DNA of 64,000 bases from Pseudomonadota bacterium (GTDB lineage: Bacteria > Pseudomonadota > Alphaproteobacteria > Micropepsales > Micropepsaceae), in NCBI GenBank assembly GCA_016201105.1, contig JACQDN010000071.1, positions 55,870 to 119,869 of the forward strand. The letters are read 5' to 3'. The stretch's first letter is position 1. Each line of letters starts with the position of its first letter. Below the pieces are notes generated by a model that saw only the letters and a list, made by a program, of their open reading frames with translations, did no database searches and was not told where the DNA came from. The translations under genes were made by a program, and so were the position numbers. Below, piece after piece: positions 43,955 through 52,459 of this stretch.

Positions 43955-44611
43955 CTAGGCAGGTTCCGCGTTGCGGATCGCCATCATCTCCTTGAAGGCA
44001 GGGCGCGCCTGGCAAGTTGCGATCCACGCCTTTACACGCGCAAACCGATCGAAGAGCTCCGGCGCGGCCTGCGCATATCGAAACACTTCGGCGCAATTGA
44101 TGTCGGCCACAGTGAACCGGCCGCCCACCAAAGTGCCGCCTCTTTTGGCAAGCGCGGCATCGAGTACGCCAAACGGTTTCTGCAAAGCCGTTTTGCTCTT
44201 TTCGATCAGCGCGAGGTCGCGTTCGCCTTCGAGAAGTTGGCGCTGTTGCAAGATCGTCAGGGCGTGCGGTTCGCAATCGATCACCGCCCATAGCGACCAC
44301 ATGGTCATCAGCGCGTCTTCTTTGAGATCGTGCGGCGCCAGCGGTCCGCCGTGTTTCTTGGCGAGATAAAGCGTGATGGCAAGGGACTCGTGCAGCACAA
44401 AGCCGTCGTCGTCGATGGTGGGGATCAGGCCGTTCGGATTGACCTTGCGGAATTGCGCCGAAGACGTGTTGAGCCGGGTATCGGTTGTCGCATCGGCGAG
44501 CCGGTAGGCCTGGATGACCGGAATCTGTTCGTAAGCAATGCCGATTTCCTTCGCCAGCCAGATCATGCGCGAAGCGCGCGAGCGCGCCACGCCATAAAGC
44601 TTCAGGGTCAT
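43955..44611 (-). CDS. glutathione S-transferase
   Basis: 218 aa GST. Thioredoxin-like N-terminal domain MTLKLYGVARSRASRMIWLA with NPNGLIPTIDDDGFVLHESL, the glutathione-binding Pro and Glu-Ser region. Helical C-terminal domain with VGGRFTVADINCAEVFRYA. ATG 44611 overlaps the SET gene stop by 4 nt (ATGA), so the two are translationally coupled. Substrate unknown. Confidence 0.9.
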   Translation of the reverse strand: MTLKLYGVARSRASRMIWLAKEIGIAYEQIPVIQAYRLADATTDTRLNTSSAQFRKVNPNGLIPTIDDDGFVLHESLAITLYLAKKHGGPLAPHDLKEDALMTMWSLWAVIDCEPHALTILQQRQLLEGERDLALIEKSKTALQKPFGVLDAALAKRGGTLVGGRFTVADINCAEVFRYAQAAPELFDRFARVKAWIATCQARPAFKEMMAIRNAEPA

Positions 44612-45144
44612 TTCCGTCTCTTTTGTTTGTCGATCATCATCTGAACGATGGGATGGAAGTGGCCCTTGTAGCGTTCCTGCACTGTGTCGAGCATCCAGTC
44701 GTTTTGCGTAAGTGTCTTGCGGCAATCACATGAACCGCAGCCACAACTGTCGCGGTCCCAGGTGTATTCGTCTTCGTCGAAATTCCAGGTGCCCTGGTCG
44801 AGCGTAATTTCCTCGCCGCCAGCGATACTCCGGCGCGCCACCATCGTCACTTCGTCGATCAGCCAGGCATTGGGATCGCAGGAATGGTTCAGGTTTTCGT
44901 CGAGGCTGGGATGTGGATCGTCGATTCTCAGTCCCAGATAGGTGTCGTCGGCGACAATCCACACCGAACGGGCCCGATAATCATCGCCATTGGCCTCAGC
45001 GGTGGAAATCATTTCGCCGCCGAATTCCATCAATTTCTCACCCGCCGCGATCGCTGCAGTCGCAAGAACGCCGGCGCCATGGATCTTCGAAGGGCCGCCA
45101 GCGAGCTTGGGGTTGATCCAGGAGCGCGCAAGATAGGTTTTCAC
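44608..45144 (-). CDS. SET-domain protein
   Basis: 178 aa SET-domain lysine methyltransferase-like protein. IHGAGVLATAAIAAGE starts the fold, NHSCDPNAWLIDE (residues 86-98) is the SAM and substrate site, EEITLDQGTWNFDED follows, and CGCGSCDCR is a post-SET cysteine cluster that usually binds zinc. Substrate in this bacterium is unknown. Coupled to the GST gene. Confidence 0.88.
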   Translation of the reverse strand: MKTYLARSWINPKLAGGPSKIHGAGVLATAAIAAGEKLMEFGGEMISTAEANGDDYRARSVWIVADDTYLGLRIDDPHPSLDENLNHSCDPNAWLIDEVTMVARRSIAGGEEITLDQGTWNFDEDEYTWDRDSCGCGSCDCRKTLTQNDWMLDTVQERYKGHFHPIVQMMIDKQKRRK

Positions 45145-45251
45145 AATTTTACAGTCCAGCGCCGCTTAGAGTTCAGATTTCTTTGTTGTGGCCGATCGCT
45201 ATGCACAGGTTTGGAGGACGGCCGCCCTTCCTGCCAGTCGCAACCAGGCTC

Positions 45252-45818
45252 CTAGTGGGACTTGTTTGCATCCGGAATTTGATGCTGGTTGCTTGAACCC
45301 CCACTGGTACGGCCCAACGCGCAACTCTCAGGAAGACCCATCTGAAGCGAGGCAGGTGACGCTCCGGTTTGCACGTCCGTAACCTGCATCGTGCATTGTT
45401 TCCGGAATGGCGCGTCTTCGGTCACATTATAGGAATGGCCAACTTCCGCGATAAAACTCGCGCCGCCGCCGCCGCAGTCGGTCTGGTTCACTTGCACATA
45501 GAGCGTGGGTCCCAAGGTCGAATAGAAGTAGGTAGTGCTTGCGAGCACATACACGCGATGCCCGCCCGCGACGCGGGTGGACCTGCTGCTGGCTGTGAAC
45601 CAGGACAGCTTGTCCAAATACTGAATGTTGCTGCAATCATCTGTTTGCGAGATGCCGTAGACCTGGGTTCCGGACACGCCAAATCCATTCTTGTAACCCT
45701 TGGTGAAGGTGATTTGCGCACTAGGCTCCGCGGTATCGCTGTTTGGAAGGGAATCTTCAGCGAGAAGCGGCGTTATGAGCATAGCGGTGAACGCAGCAGT
45801 GGCGACTATTCTGAGCAT
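45252..45818 (-). CDS. secreted protein of unknown function
   Basis: 188 aa with a short signal peptide (MLRIVATAAFTAMLITPLLA, cleavage before EDSLP). The mature part has four Cys (DDCSN, TDCGGGG, RKQCTMQ and ESCALG) that could form two disulfides, and several beta segments. No family recognised. Low-complexity SGGSSNQHQIPD tail. Transcribed alone. Confidence 0.75.
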   Translation of the reverse strand: MLRIVATAAFTAMLITPLLAEDSLPNSDTAEPSAQITFTKGYKNGFGVSGTQVYGISQTDDCSNIQYLDKLSWFTASSRSTRVAGGHRVYVLASTTYFYSTLGPTLYVQVNQTDCGGGGASFIAEVGHSYNVTEDAPFRKQCTMQVTDVQTGASPASLQMGLPESCALGRTSGGSSNQHQIPDANKSH

Positions 45819-45875
45819 GTATCTCTCCTATGACAAATATCGCGGCATTCTTGTCGGCGCATGGTCCTGTCCAGT

Positions 45876-47405
45876 CTAAACTGAACTAACGCACTTCAGC
45901 CTATTCTTTTGCTTCGGAATCTTGGTCCTGAGATTGTCGAGCAGATCGCGCTTCATGCCGGCGGCGGACGGGTCGTTCCAAAGATTGCGCCATTGCAGTG
46001 GATCGTTCTTCAGATCGTAGAGCTCGCCCTCGCTGCCGTCATACATCGAAGATTTCCGATAGGCGGTGATGATCCAGCCGTCGCGGTAGATCGTCCGTAG
46101 ACTGATGGTTTTGTTGTTGAAGTCGCAATCCCATTCGGTGAACACGGTTTCGCGCGTTCCGGCTTCGGCGGCGCTGAGCGGCAAGCTCCTGCCCTCCATC
46201 CAGTCGGCGGGATCGATGCCTGCGATGCGGCAGAACGTGGGCGCAAAATCGACTTGTCCCACCGGTGCCGAAATGGACGTGCTCGGCACGTTCGCCGAGG
46301 GCGCGGGCCGCCAGATCATCGGGAGCTGCATCAGGCTCGTCACATGATGCGGGCCTTTGAACAAGAGGCCGAAATCGCACTGGAATTCGCCGTGATCGGT
46401 TGTAAAGAGAACGTCGGTGTCGTTGTCCCAGCCGCGCTCCTTGATGCGCGCCATGACGCGGCCGACGGCTTCGTCGATCAGCTCGTTCTTCACATGCGTC
46501 AGCGCATCGATCTCGCGCAGCTGATCTTGCGTCAGCGACGCCGGCACCCAATCCGGCGGCGCCTCGAAGCACGTCGCCCCTTCGCCGGCCCACCATTCGC
46601 GCCAATGCCGTGGCTTGCCGGATAGAATCTCTTCGATTTTTTCACGGCTGCCGGGATAGCCGGCGGGAACCGGGATGTCGCGCCAATTCACCCGGTGAAT
46701 TTCCTCTTCTGGTGGATCCCAGGGATGGTGTGGATCGGGAAAGCTCATCCACACGAACCAGTCGGCGTCCGCATCGAGAGAGTCGAGATAGGCGATGGTG
46801 CGCTCGCCCACCCAGTCGGTGTGATAGAGCCCGCGTGGCGTCTTGTTGTGCTTGACCTGCACGGCGCCCGTATCGCCTTCGCCGTAAGAGTTCTGCACCA
46901 GATCGCCGTTCAGCACGGGATAGAAATTGTCCGCGACCTCGGGATGGTTGTTCATCAGCCAGCGCGAATAGTGCAGCGGCCCGCGCGCGCCGTGCGCGGC
47001 CAGTTCCATATGATCGAAGCCGCGATGCGGCCCGAACTGGTTCATCGCACCGAGGCGGTTTTCGGTGAACTGGAGTTGGCGGTCGATGAAAGGCTCGAAG
47101 TGCGCTTTGCCGATGAGCGCCGTGCGGTAGCCCTTCTTGTCCTTGAGCAGCTTGGCCACGGAAGGCGCGTCCACCGGCAGCGGCACACCGTTCATCCATA
47201 CGCCGTGGGTCGAAACATATTGCCCCGTGATCATGGTCGAGCGCGCCGGCATGCAGACGACGTTCTGCGCATGACAGCGGGTGTAGTTGATGCCGCTCTT
47301 GGCCAGGCCGTCGACGACGGGGGTGCGCGCGATCTTTCCGCCGTTCGCGCCGAGCGCATCGAAGCGCATCTGGTCGGTGGTGATGAAAAGAATTTTCCGC
47401 CCCAT
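45876..47405 (-). CDS. sulfatase (formylglycine type)
   Basis: 509 aa alkaline phosphatase-superfamily hydrolase. Metal site in LFITTDQMRFDALGANGG; the CxPxR motif CMPARSTMITGQY has Cys51 as the residue converted to formylglycine; TTDHGEFQCDFG is the second metal site. No signal peptide, so it is cytoplasmic unless another start is used. Substrate not known. No maturase gene in the window. Confidence 0.92.
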   Translation of the reverse strand: MGRKILFITTDQMRFDALGANGGKIARTPVVDGLAKSGINYTRCHAQNVVCMPARSTMITGQYVSTHGVWMNGVPLPVDAPSVAKLLKDKKGYRTALIGKAHFEPFIDRQLQFTENRLGAMNQFGPHRGFDHMELAAHGARGPLHYSRWLMNNHPEVADNFYPVLNGDLVQNSYGEGDTGAVQVKHNKTPRGLYHTDWVGERTIAYLDSLDADADWFVWMSFPDPHHPWDPPEEEIHRVNWRDIPVPAGYPGSREKIEEILSGKPRHWREWWAGEGATCFEAPPDWVPASLTQDQLREIDALTHVKNELIDEAVGRVMARIKERGWDNDTDVLFTTDHGEFQCDFGLLFKGPHHVTSLMQLPMIWRPAPSANVPSTSISAPVGQVDFAPTFCRIAGIDPADWMEGRSLPLSAAEAGTRETVFTEWDCDFNNKTISLRTIYRDGWIITAYRKSSMYDGSEGELYDLKNDPLQWRNLWNDPSAAGMKRDLLDNLRTKIPKQKNRLKCVSSV

Positions 47406-47413
47406 AACGTCCC

Positions 47414-48019
47414 CTAAAACCTCGTGATGAGTGAGTTGAGTTCCGGCCGCACGCGTTCTTCAAGCGCAACTGTGGGCGAACCTAGATAGATGAAGCCCGC
47501 GATCCGCTCGCCGGACTGCAGCCCGAGTTTTTCCTTCACGACCGCATCGTAGGCCGGCCACTCTGTGATCCAGTTGGCGACGAAGCCGAGCGCATGGGTG
47601 GCGATCAGGATGTTCTGGCAGCACGCGCCGGCAGACAGGATCTGCTCCCATTCCGGAATGGGGATCCCCTCGCGCACCCGGCTCACCACCGCCGCGACGG
47701 TCGGCGCGCGCAGGAAGCGATTGCGCTCGAATTCGAGCCGTTCGCTGCTGGGATCGGCCTCGACCTGCGGCAACCGCGCCGCCGCGATTTCCCCCAGCCG
47801 CGCCCGCGCCTCGCCCTCCAGAACGATGAATCGCCAGGGCGCCAGTTTGCCGTGATCGGGCACCCGGGCGCCTGCGGCCAGGATGGTCTGCAGCTGGCCT
47901 GCTGACGGGCCCGGTCCCGTCATCGCCTTGGCGGAGCCGGAGCGGCGGGAGAGCAGCAAATCCAGTGCCTGGGGCGCCGGCCGATTCAGGGAAACATGCG
48001 ATTCCTTGGCTTCAACCAT
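47414..48019 (-). CDS. nitroreductase family FMN protein
   Basis: 201 aa nitroreductase. LLLSRRSGSAKAM gives the FMN-binding Arg-Arg-Ser region, ARVPDHGKLAPWRFIVLEGE and NIAL-like NILIATHALGFVANWIT follow, and GFIYLGSPTVALEER closes the fold. The YdjA-like subgroup is likely. Its stop is 8 nt from the sulfatase start, so they may be co-transcribed. Confidence 0.9.
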   Translation of the reverse strand: MVEAKESHVSLNRPAPQALDLLLSRRSGSAKAMTGPGPSAGQLQTILAAGARVPDHGKLAPWRFIVLEGEARARLGEIAAARLPQVEADPSSERLEFERNRFLRAPTVAAVVSRVREGIPIPEWEQILSAGACCQNILIATHALGFVANWITEWPAYDAVVKEKLGLQSGERIAGFIYLGSPTVALEERVRPELNSLITRF

Positions 48020-48165
48020 TTTCTAGGAGAGGGCACCCTATACCCGGGCTATGAGTTGCTATGATGGGGGTAAGACCTATCTAAGCAGTCAGGGCCTTTT
48101 GCAAGCCGGATGGGCCATGCGGACCGTGAGGGCGAGAGTTGGGGTCCAAATTTGGGCGTGAGTTG

Positions 48166-48522
48166 ATGAGCGTCGACGACAACGATCCGGAAGTCCGCCG
48201 CGTCCGCCTTCAGGTGCGCGCCTTCCGGCAACATTTGACCTCGTATTTGACGGTTGTCGCGCTTCTGTTCGTGATCAATCTGCTCACGGGCGGGATCTGG
48301 GGCAGTCACTGGTGGTTCCAGTGGGTCGCCCTGGTCTGGGGAGTGTTTCTGGCCATGGAGGCCGTCACTCTCTTTGGGCATGATGTCTGTAAGGACTGGG
48401 AAAACCGGATGGTGGACCAGGTCATGGCGCGTCGCCGGGGCGAGCAGCCCAAGCAACCTGCGGCTCCCTCGAACTGGACGCCGCCGCAGCCGCCGCGGCC
48501 TTCGCCGCCGCCAAGCACATAA
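48166..48522 (+). CDS. 2TM-domain membrane protein
   Basis: 118 aa. Two spans form the 2TM domain: TSYLTVVALLFVINLLTGG and WWFQWVALVWGVFLAMEAV. Then a short basic segment (DWENRMVDQVMARRRGE) and a Pro-rich tail. ATG 48166 (MSVDDNDPEVRRVRLQ) is preferred to TTG 48139. Such domains occur in sensor and toxin-like proteins; role unknown here. 18 nt upstream of cysE. Confidence 0.85.
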   Translation: MSVDDNDPEVRRVRLQVRAFRQHLTSYLTVVALLFVINLLTGGIWGSHWWFQWVALVWGVFLAMEAVTLFGHDVCKDWENRMVDQVMARRRGEQPKQPAAPSNWTPPQPPRPSPPPST

Positions 48523-48540
48523 AGGGATTTGGAGAACAGG

Positions 48541-49362
48541 ATGGCCGTCGTTCTATCGAAGTTGGATCTCTGCGATCCTATCTGGCAGGCGCTGCGCGTG
48601 CAGGCCGAGGAACTCGCGCACAACGAGCCGGCCCTTGCGAGCTTCGTGCACGCCACGATTCTCAAGCACGACCGTTTGGAAGACGCGCTCTCCTATCTGC
48701 TCGCCAACAAGATCGGCGGCGAAGAAGTGAGCCCCATGCTGGCGCGCGAGATATTCGAAGAAGCGATGAGCGGCGATCCGGCCATCGGCGATGCCGTGCG
48801 CGCCGATCTTTCCGCCATCTTCGAGCGCGATCCCGCCTGCCATTCCTATGCGCAAGCGTTCCTGTTCTTCAAAGGCTTTCACGCGCTTCAAACCTATCGC
48901 ATCGCGCACTGGCTTTGGACGCAAGGACGCAAAGCCTTGTCCTATCTTCTGCAGAGCCGCGTCTCGGAGCTGTTCGCCGTCGACATTCATCCGGCCGCGC
49001 GCATCGGCCGCGGCATTTTCATGGATCACGCCACCGGGATCGTCATCGGCGAAACCGCCGTGGTGGAAGACGATGTCTCCATGCTGCATGCCGTGACGCT
49101 GGGCGGCACGGGCAAGGAGACGGGCGACCGCCATCCCAAGATCCGCCGTGGCGTGTTGCTGGCGGCTGGCGCCAAGGTTCTCGGCAACATCGAAGTCGGC
49201 GAGTATTCGCGCGTGGCGGCAGGCAGCGTGGTGCTCAAGCCGGTGCCCGCGCATTGCACGGTCGCGGGCGTGCCGGCGAAAGCGGTCGGCGATTGCAAGG
49301 ATTGCGAGCGTCCCTCGCAAGACATGGCGCAAATCATCGAGACCAACGATTTCGCGATCTGA
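48541..49362 (+). CDS. cysE: serine O-acetyltransferase
   Basis: 273 aa enzyme making O-acetylserine for cysteine synthesis. Helical N-terminal domain, then left-handed beta-helix hexapeptides with catalytic His in MDHATGIVIGETAVVEDD and DRHPKIRRG. The protein ends ETNDFAI: a C-terminal Ile is what docks CysE into cysteine synthase. ATG 48541 follows a GGAGAACAG ribosome site. Confidence 0.95.
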   Translation: MAVVLSKLDLCDPIWQALRVQAEELAHNEPALASFVHATILKHDRLEDALSYLLANKIGGEEVSPMLAREIFEEAMSGDPAIGDAVRADLSAIFERDPACHSYAQAFLFFKGFHALQTYRIAHWLWTQGRKALSYLLQSRVSELFAVDIHPAARIGRGIFMDHATGIVIGETAVVEDDVSMLHAVTLGGTGKETGDRHPKIRRGVLLAAGAKVLGNIEVGEYSRVAAGSVVLKPVPAHCTVAGVPAKAVGDCKDCERPSQDMAQIIETNDFAI

Positions 49363-49372
49363 ATTTGAATCA

Positions 49373-49513
49373 ACCCTCCCTTGGGAGGGTCGAAATCGCA
49401 AAGCGATTTTGGGGAGGATTTGGAAGGAAAATCTGAGTCAACTCCGTCCTGATCCTCCCCGAAAAATTCACTCGCCGTCGCTCGCGAATTTTTCGACCCT
49501 CCCAAGGGAGGGT
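49373..49513. repeat. palindromic repeat R5
   Basis: 141 bp R1-family element, ACCCTCCCTTGGGAGGGT at the left and ACCCTCCCAAGGGAGGGT at the right with inner TTGGGGAGGAT / ATCCTCCCCGAA. Lies between convergent cysE and the FAD oxidoreductase gene. Confidence 0.9.
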
Positions 49514-49520
49514 AGAGTCC

Positions 49521-50795
49521 TTAAACCGCATCCACAAGCTTGAACCACAGCAGCGCGGCGGTGATCAGCGGCTTGCGCAGCATCGTGCCACCGGGAAATT
49601 TCCGCGCCGGCACGCGGGCGAAGACGTCAAAGCGTTCAGGCTTACCCATTGCTTCTTCGGCCAGGAGCTTTCCACCCAGCGTCGCCAGCGCCACGCCTTG
49701 GCCCGAATAGCCGTGGGCGAAGGAGAGGCGCGACGACAATTTCCCAAAATGCGGCATGCGGGTGCGCGTGATACCCACCGTGCCGCGCCAGCCATATTCC
49801 GTCGGCACATTCGCCAGCAGCGGAAACACCTTCAGCATGCGAGGCCGCACAAGGCCTATGATGTCCTCGGGCGGATTCCAATAACTTTCTCGGCCGGCAA
49901 ACAGGAGCCGGCCATCGGGGCTCTTGCGGTAGTAATCGAGCACGTGACGCGTGTCGGCGACGGCTGCGTCGCAAGCTAGAATTGTTTCGCCAAGCGGGAA
50001 GGGCAGCGGCGCGGTCGCGGTCACGAAGCTTTCGACATGACCGATGTAGGGCGCGAGTTGTGGCGCCAGCGCGGCGGAGAATGCGTCCGTCGCCAGCACG
50101 ACGCGATCGGCGATGACCAAACCATCACGGCAACGCACATTTGCGCCGGAACGATCTTCATCGACGGCAAGGACGGGCGAGTTTTCAAAAATCGCAGCGC
50201 CGGCCTTTTCCGCCACCTGCGCAAGACCGCGCGCAAATTTCAGCGGATGAAGATGGCCACCGCCCCGGTCCATTCGCGCACCGGGATAGGCTGAAGTTCC
50301 CAGCTGCTGCGCGGTCTCCGCAGCGTCCATCATCCGCGTATTGTAGGCGTAGTCTCGCGCCAGATGTTCAGCGTCTCTGACGAGCGCTGCCAACGCCGCT
50401 CTGTCATGCGCCGCAATCGCGAGACCCGACTTCAAATCGCAATCGATGTCGTGCGTGGCAACGAGCGTGCGGACAAGTGACTTGGACTCTTCGGTCAAGC
50501 TCCACAGATCGCGCGCGTGCCCTTTGCCCAGCCAGGTTTCCAGTTCCGCTTGGTCCTTGCGAAGGCCGGTGTGGATTTGTCCGCCGTTGCGGCCGGAGGC
50601 GGCGAAGCCGGCCGTCTCAGCCTCCAGCACGACGACGCGAGCGCCAGCATGCGCCAGATGCAGAGCTGCGGACAGTCCCGTGTAGCCGGCGCCGATCACG
50701 CAAGCGTCCGCGCGAAGCGCTTCGCGTAGAGGTGGGCGCAGCGGCGCCGGCGAGGCGCTCTCGGCGTAGTAACCTTGCGGTCCGGGTGGAGGCAT
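49521..50795 (-). CDS. FAD-dependent amine/amino-acid oxidoreductase (PuuB/OrdL-like)
   Basis: 424 aa DAO-fold enzyme. FAD motif CVIGAGYTGLSAALHLAHAG, then RNGGQIHTGLRKDQAEL and the C-terminal YSGQGVALATLGGKLLAEEA, which match gamma-glutamylputrescine oxidoreductase-like proteins. Substrate uncertain: an amine or an N-methyl amino acid. Transcribed alone. Confidence 0.88.
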   Translation of the reverse strand: MPPPGPQGYYAESASPAPLRPPLREALRADACVIGAGYTGLSAALHLAHAGARVVVLEAETAGFAASGRNGGQIHTGLRKDQAELETWLGKGHARDLWSLTEESKSLVRTLVATHDIDCDLKSGLAIAAHDRAALAALVRDAEHLARDYAYNTRMMDAAETAQQLGTSAYPGARMDRGGGHLHPLKFARGLAQVAEKAGAAIFENSPVLAVDEDRSGANVRCRDGLVIADRVVLATDAFSAALAPQLAPYIGHVESFVTATAPLPFPLGETILACDAAVADTRHVLDYYRKSPDGRLLFAGRESYWNPPEDIIGLVRPRMLKVFPLLANVPTEYGWRGTVGITRTRMPHFGKLSSRLSFAHGYSGQGVALATLGGKLLAEEAMGKPERFDVFARVPARKFPGGTMLRKPLITAALLWFKLVDAV

Positions 50796-50908
50796 CTGGC
50801 TTTGCGAAGGTTTTGCCAGCCGATATAGCCGGTTTCATGAACGGAATCCCGCTTGACCGCGCGCCCTTTCGCATGTCACTTCACACGCAATCTTCTGGAG
50901 CTTGAGCC

Positions 50909-51139
50909 TTGACCCGCAGCGAAATCTGGCGCCTGGAAAAGTATCTCCGCAATCTTTTCCGGCTCGACACGATCACCATCGTCGAGCGGCCGAAGCAGGA
51001 CGATTCCGTCGAGGTGCACATCAACGGCGAATTCATCGGCGTGCTGTTCAAGGACGAAGAAGACGGCGAAGTATCCTACGCCTTCAACATGGCGATCCTC
51101 GACATGGATCTCCCCGAGGCGCCGCCCTCGCGCGCTTGA
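50909..51139 (+). CDS. DUF3126 family protein
   Basis: 76 aa alphaproteobacterial DUF3126 protein: EIWRLEKYLRNLFRLDTITI, then VEVHINGEFIGVLFKDEEDG and SYAFNMAILDMDL. Starts at TTG 50909 with GGAG about 9 nt upstream; no ATG is available in the right place. Function unknown. 3 nt before the next gene. Confidence 0.88.
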   Translation: MTRSEIWRLEKYLRNLFRLDTITIVERPKQDDSVEVHINGEFIGVLFKDEEDGEVSYAFNMAILDMDLPEAPPSRA

Positions 51140-51142
51140 GCG

Positions 51143-52240
51143 ATGGTTGCAACAGTTGCGCCCTTGCTGTTGCCGCCGCTGCTTGCGGCGCCCATCGTAT
51201 TCTACTTTTTTCGACATTGGATGCTGACGGCGCTCATCGTGCTGGCGCCGTTGCCGGCTGCTTTGGTCGGCATGGCCGTCAACTGGCAAGACTTTATCGG
51301 CCTGGGCTCGTTTGATTACTTCTCCGGGATGATTGTTGCCGGCCTGATGGCCGATGAATATGTGATCGCGTTTGCTGGCGGAGAGAGCAAACGTCTTTCG
51401 ATGCGATCGGCCAATCGCCGTATTCTGCCCACTTTAGCCGCCTTTGCCATATCCGGCGTGATTACTTTGGTGTGGGTCGGCACGGCTGTTCCAGATGCGT
51501 GGTTGTTCCTGATGAGGATATTTGGCCTCGGATTGACTCTGACGTTTGTTTCCGTGGTGGGACTTATGCAGCTCAGCCAAGCGCTGAGTTACGACGAAGC
51601 GTTTATCGCACACACAAATCGCTTTCGGGAGAAAGCCGAGAGGTTGTTCGATCGTCTGTTGGTACTCACCCAGCCGCGGTGGGCATTTTCAATTTCAGGT
51701 ATCGCGATCGTTCTGAGCGCCATCGCTCTCTTCGGATTCGGCCCAGATGTTTTGCAGAAATCCGTCTTTGGCAAAAACCTCTTTGCCGGTCCGATCCTGC
51801 TCGCGACACTCGTGGCCTGCATAGCAGCCACAGTGAGGAACTGGCGCGTGACGCTGGCTAGCGTGTTGGTTATGGCATGGGTAATTTTGATTCGATCGCC
51901 CTTTCCGCAGTTTCAACCGGAAACGGCGATCTTTGTTTTGTGCCTCGCTTCGCAAATTGCCATCTACGCACGAAGCGGGGACGAAATGATCATAGCGGTA
52001 GGACGCACCTTGACCCGTTCGGGCTTGGGTGTGGCCGCAATGGTGTCTGTTTTGATTCCATTTGTTGCAGCCGAACTCATCGAATTTCACGGCTTTGCGC
52101 ACCCCATGGCTCGGACGACATTGGCGGCTGGGATGATCGATCTGCTCGCGGCCCTGGTCTTCCTCCCGTCCTTCGCCGTCGCCATCGAAACGCTGTGCCC
52201 GCGTCGGGAGACGCTGGAAGCGCGTTATCGCGTGCATTGA
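51143..52240 (+). CDS. multi-span membrane protein, RND/MMPL-like core
   Basis: 365 aa with about ten hydrophobic segments and no large soluble loops. The segment around GMIVAGLMADEYVIAFAGGE, followed by RSANRRILPTLAAFAISGVI, resembles the fourth to sixth spans of MMPL/RND proteins. The end HPMARTTLAAGMIDLLAALV resembles their last spans. If so, the periplasmic docking domains are missing. Family assignment is tentative and no transport function is shown. Confidence 0.6.
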   Translation: MVATVAPLLLPPLLAAPIVFYFFRHWMLTALIVLAPLPAALVGMAVNWQDFIGLGSFDYFSGMIVAGLMADEYVIAFAGGESKRLSMRSANRRILPTLAAFAISGVITLVWVGTAVPDAWLFLMRIFGLGLTLTFVSVVGLMQLSQALSYDEAFIAHTNRFREKAERLFDRLLVLTQPRWAFSISGIAIVLSAIALFGFGPDVLQKSVFGKNLFAGPILLATLVACIAATVRNWRVTLASVLVMAWVILIRSPFPQFQPETAIFVLCLASQIAIYARSGDEMIIAVGRTLTRSGLGVAAMVSVLIPFVAAELIEFHGFAHPMARTTLAAGMIDLLAALVFLPSFAVAIETLCPRRETLEARYRVH

Positions 52241-52270
52241 ACTTTTTTTGCTGGAGCGCTGCTCAAATCC

Positions 52271-52446
52271 ACCCTCCCCTTGAGGGAGGGTCGAAGCGCG
52301 AAGCGCTTCGGGGAGGGGTCATGCCGGGTTGCTGAAGATGGCCGCTCCAAATTCTGCGCTTGCATGAGAGGTCTCGGCCTGCCCCCTCCCCGAAATTCGC
52401 TCACGCTTCGCGCTCGCAAATTTCGACCCTCCCTCAAGGGGAGGGT
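52271..52446. repeat. palindromic repeat R6
   Basis: 176 bp R1-family element, ACCCTCCCCTTGAGGGAGGG at the left and CCCTCCCTCAAGGGGAGGGT at the right, with inner TTCGGGGAGGGGTCATG and CCCCCTCCCCGAAATTCGC. Between two convergent genes, filling most of the 219-bp gap. Confidence 0.92.
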
Positions 52447-52459
52447 AGGGATTCAACCT

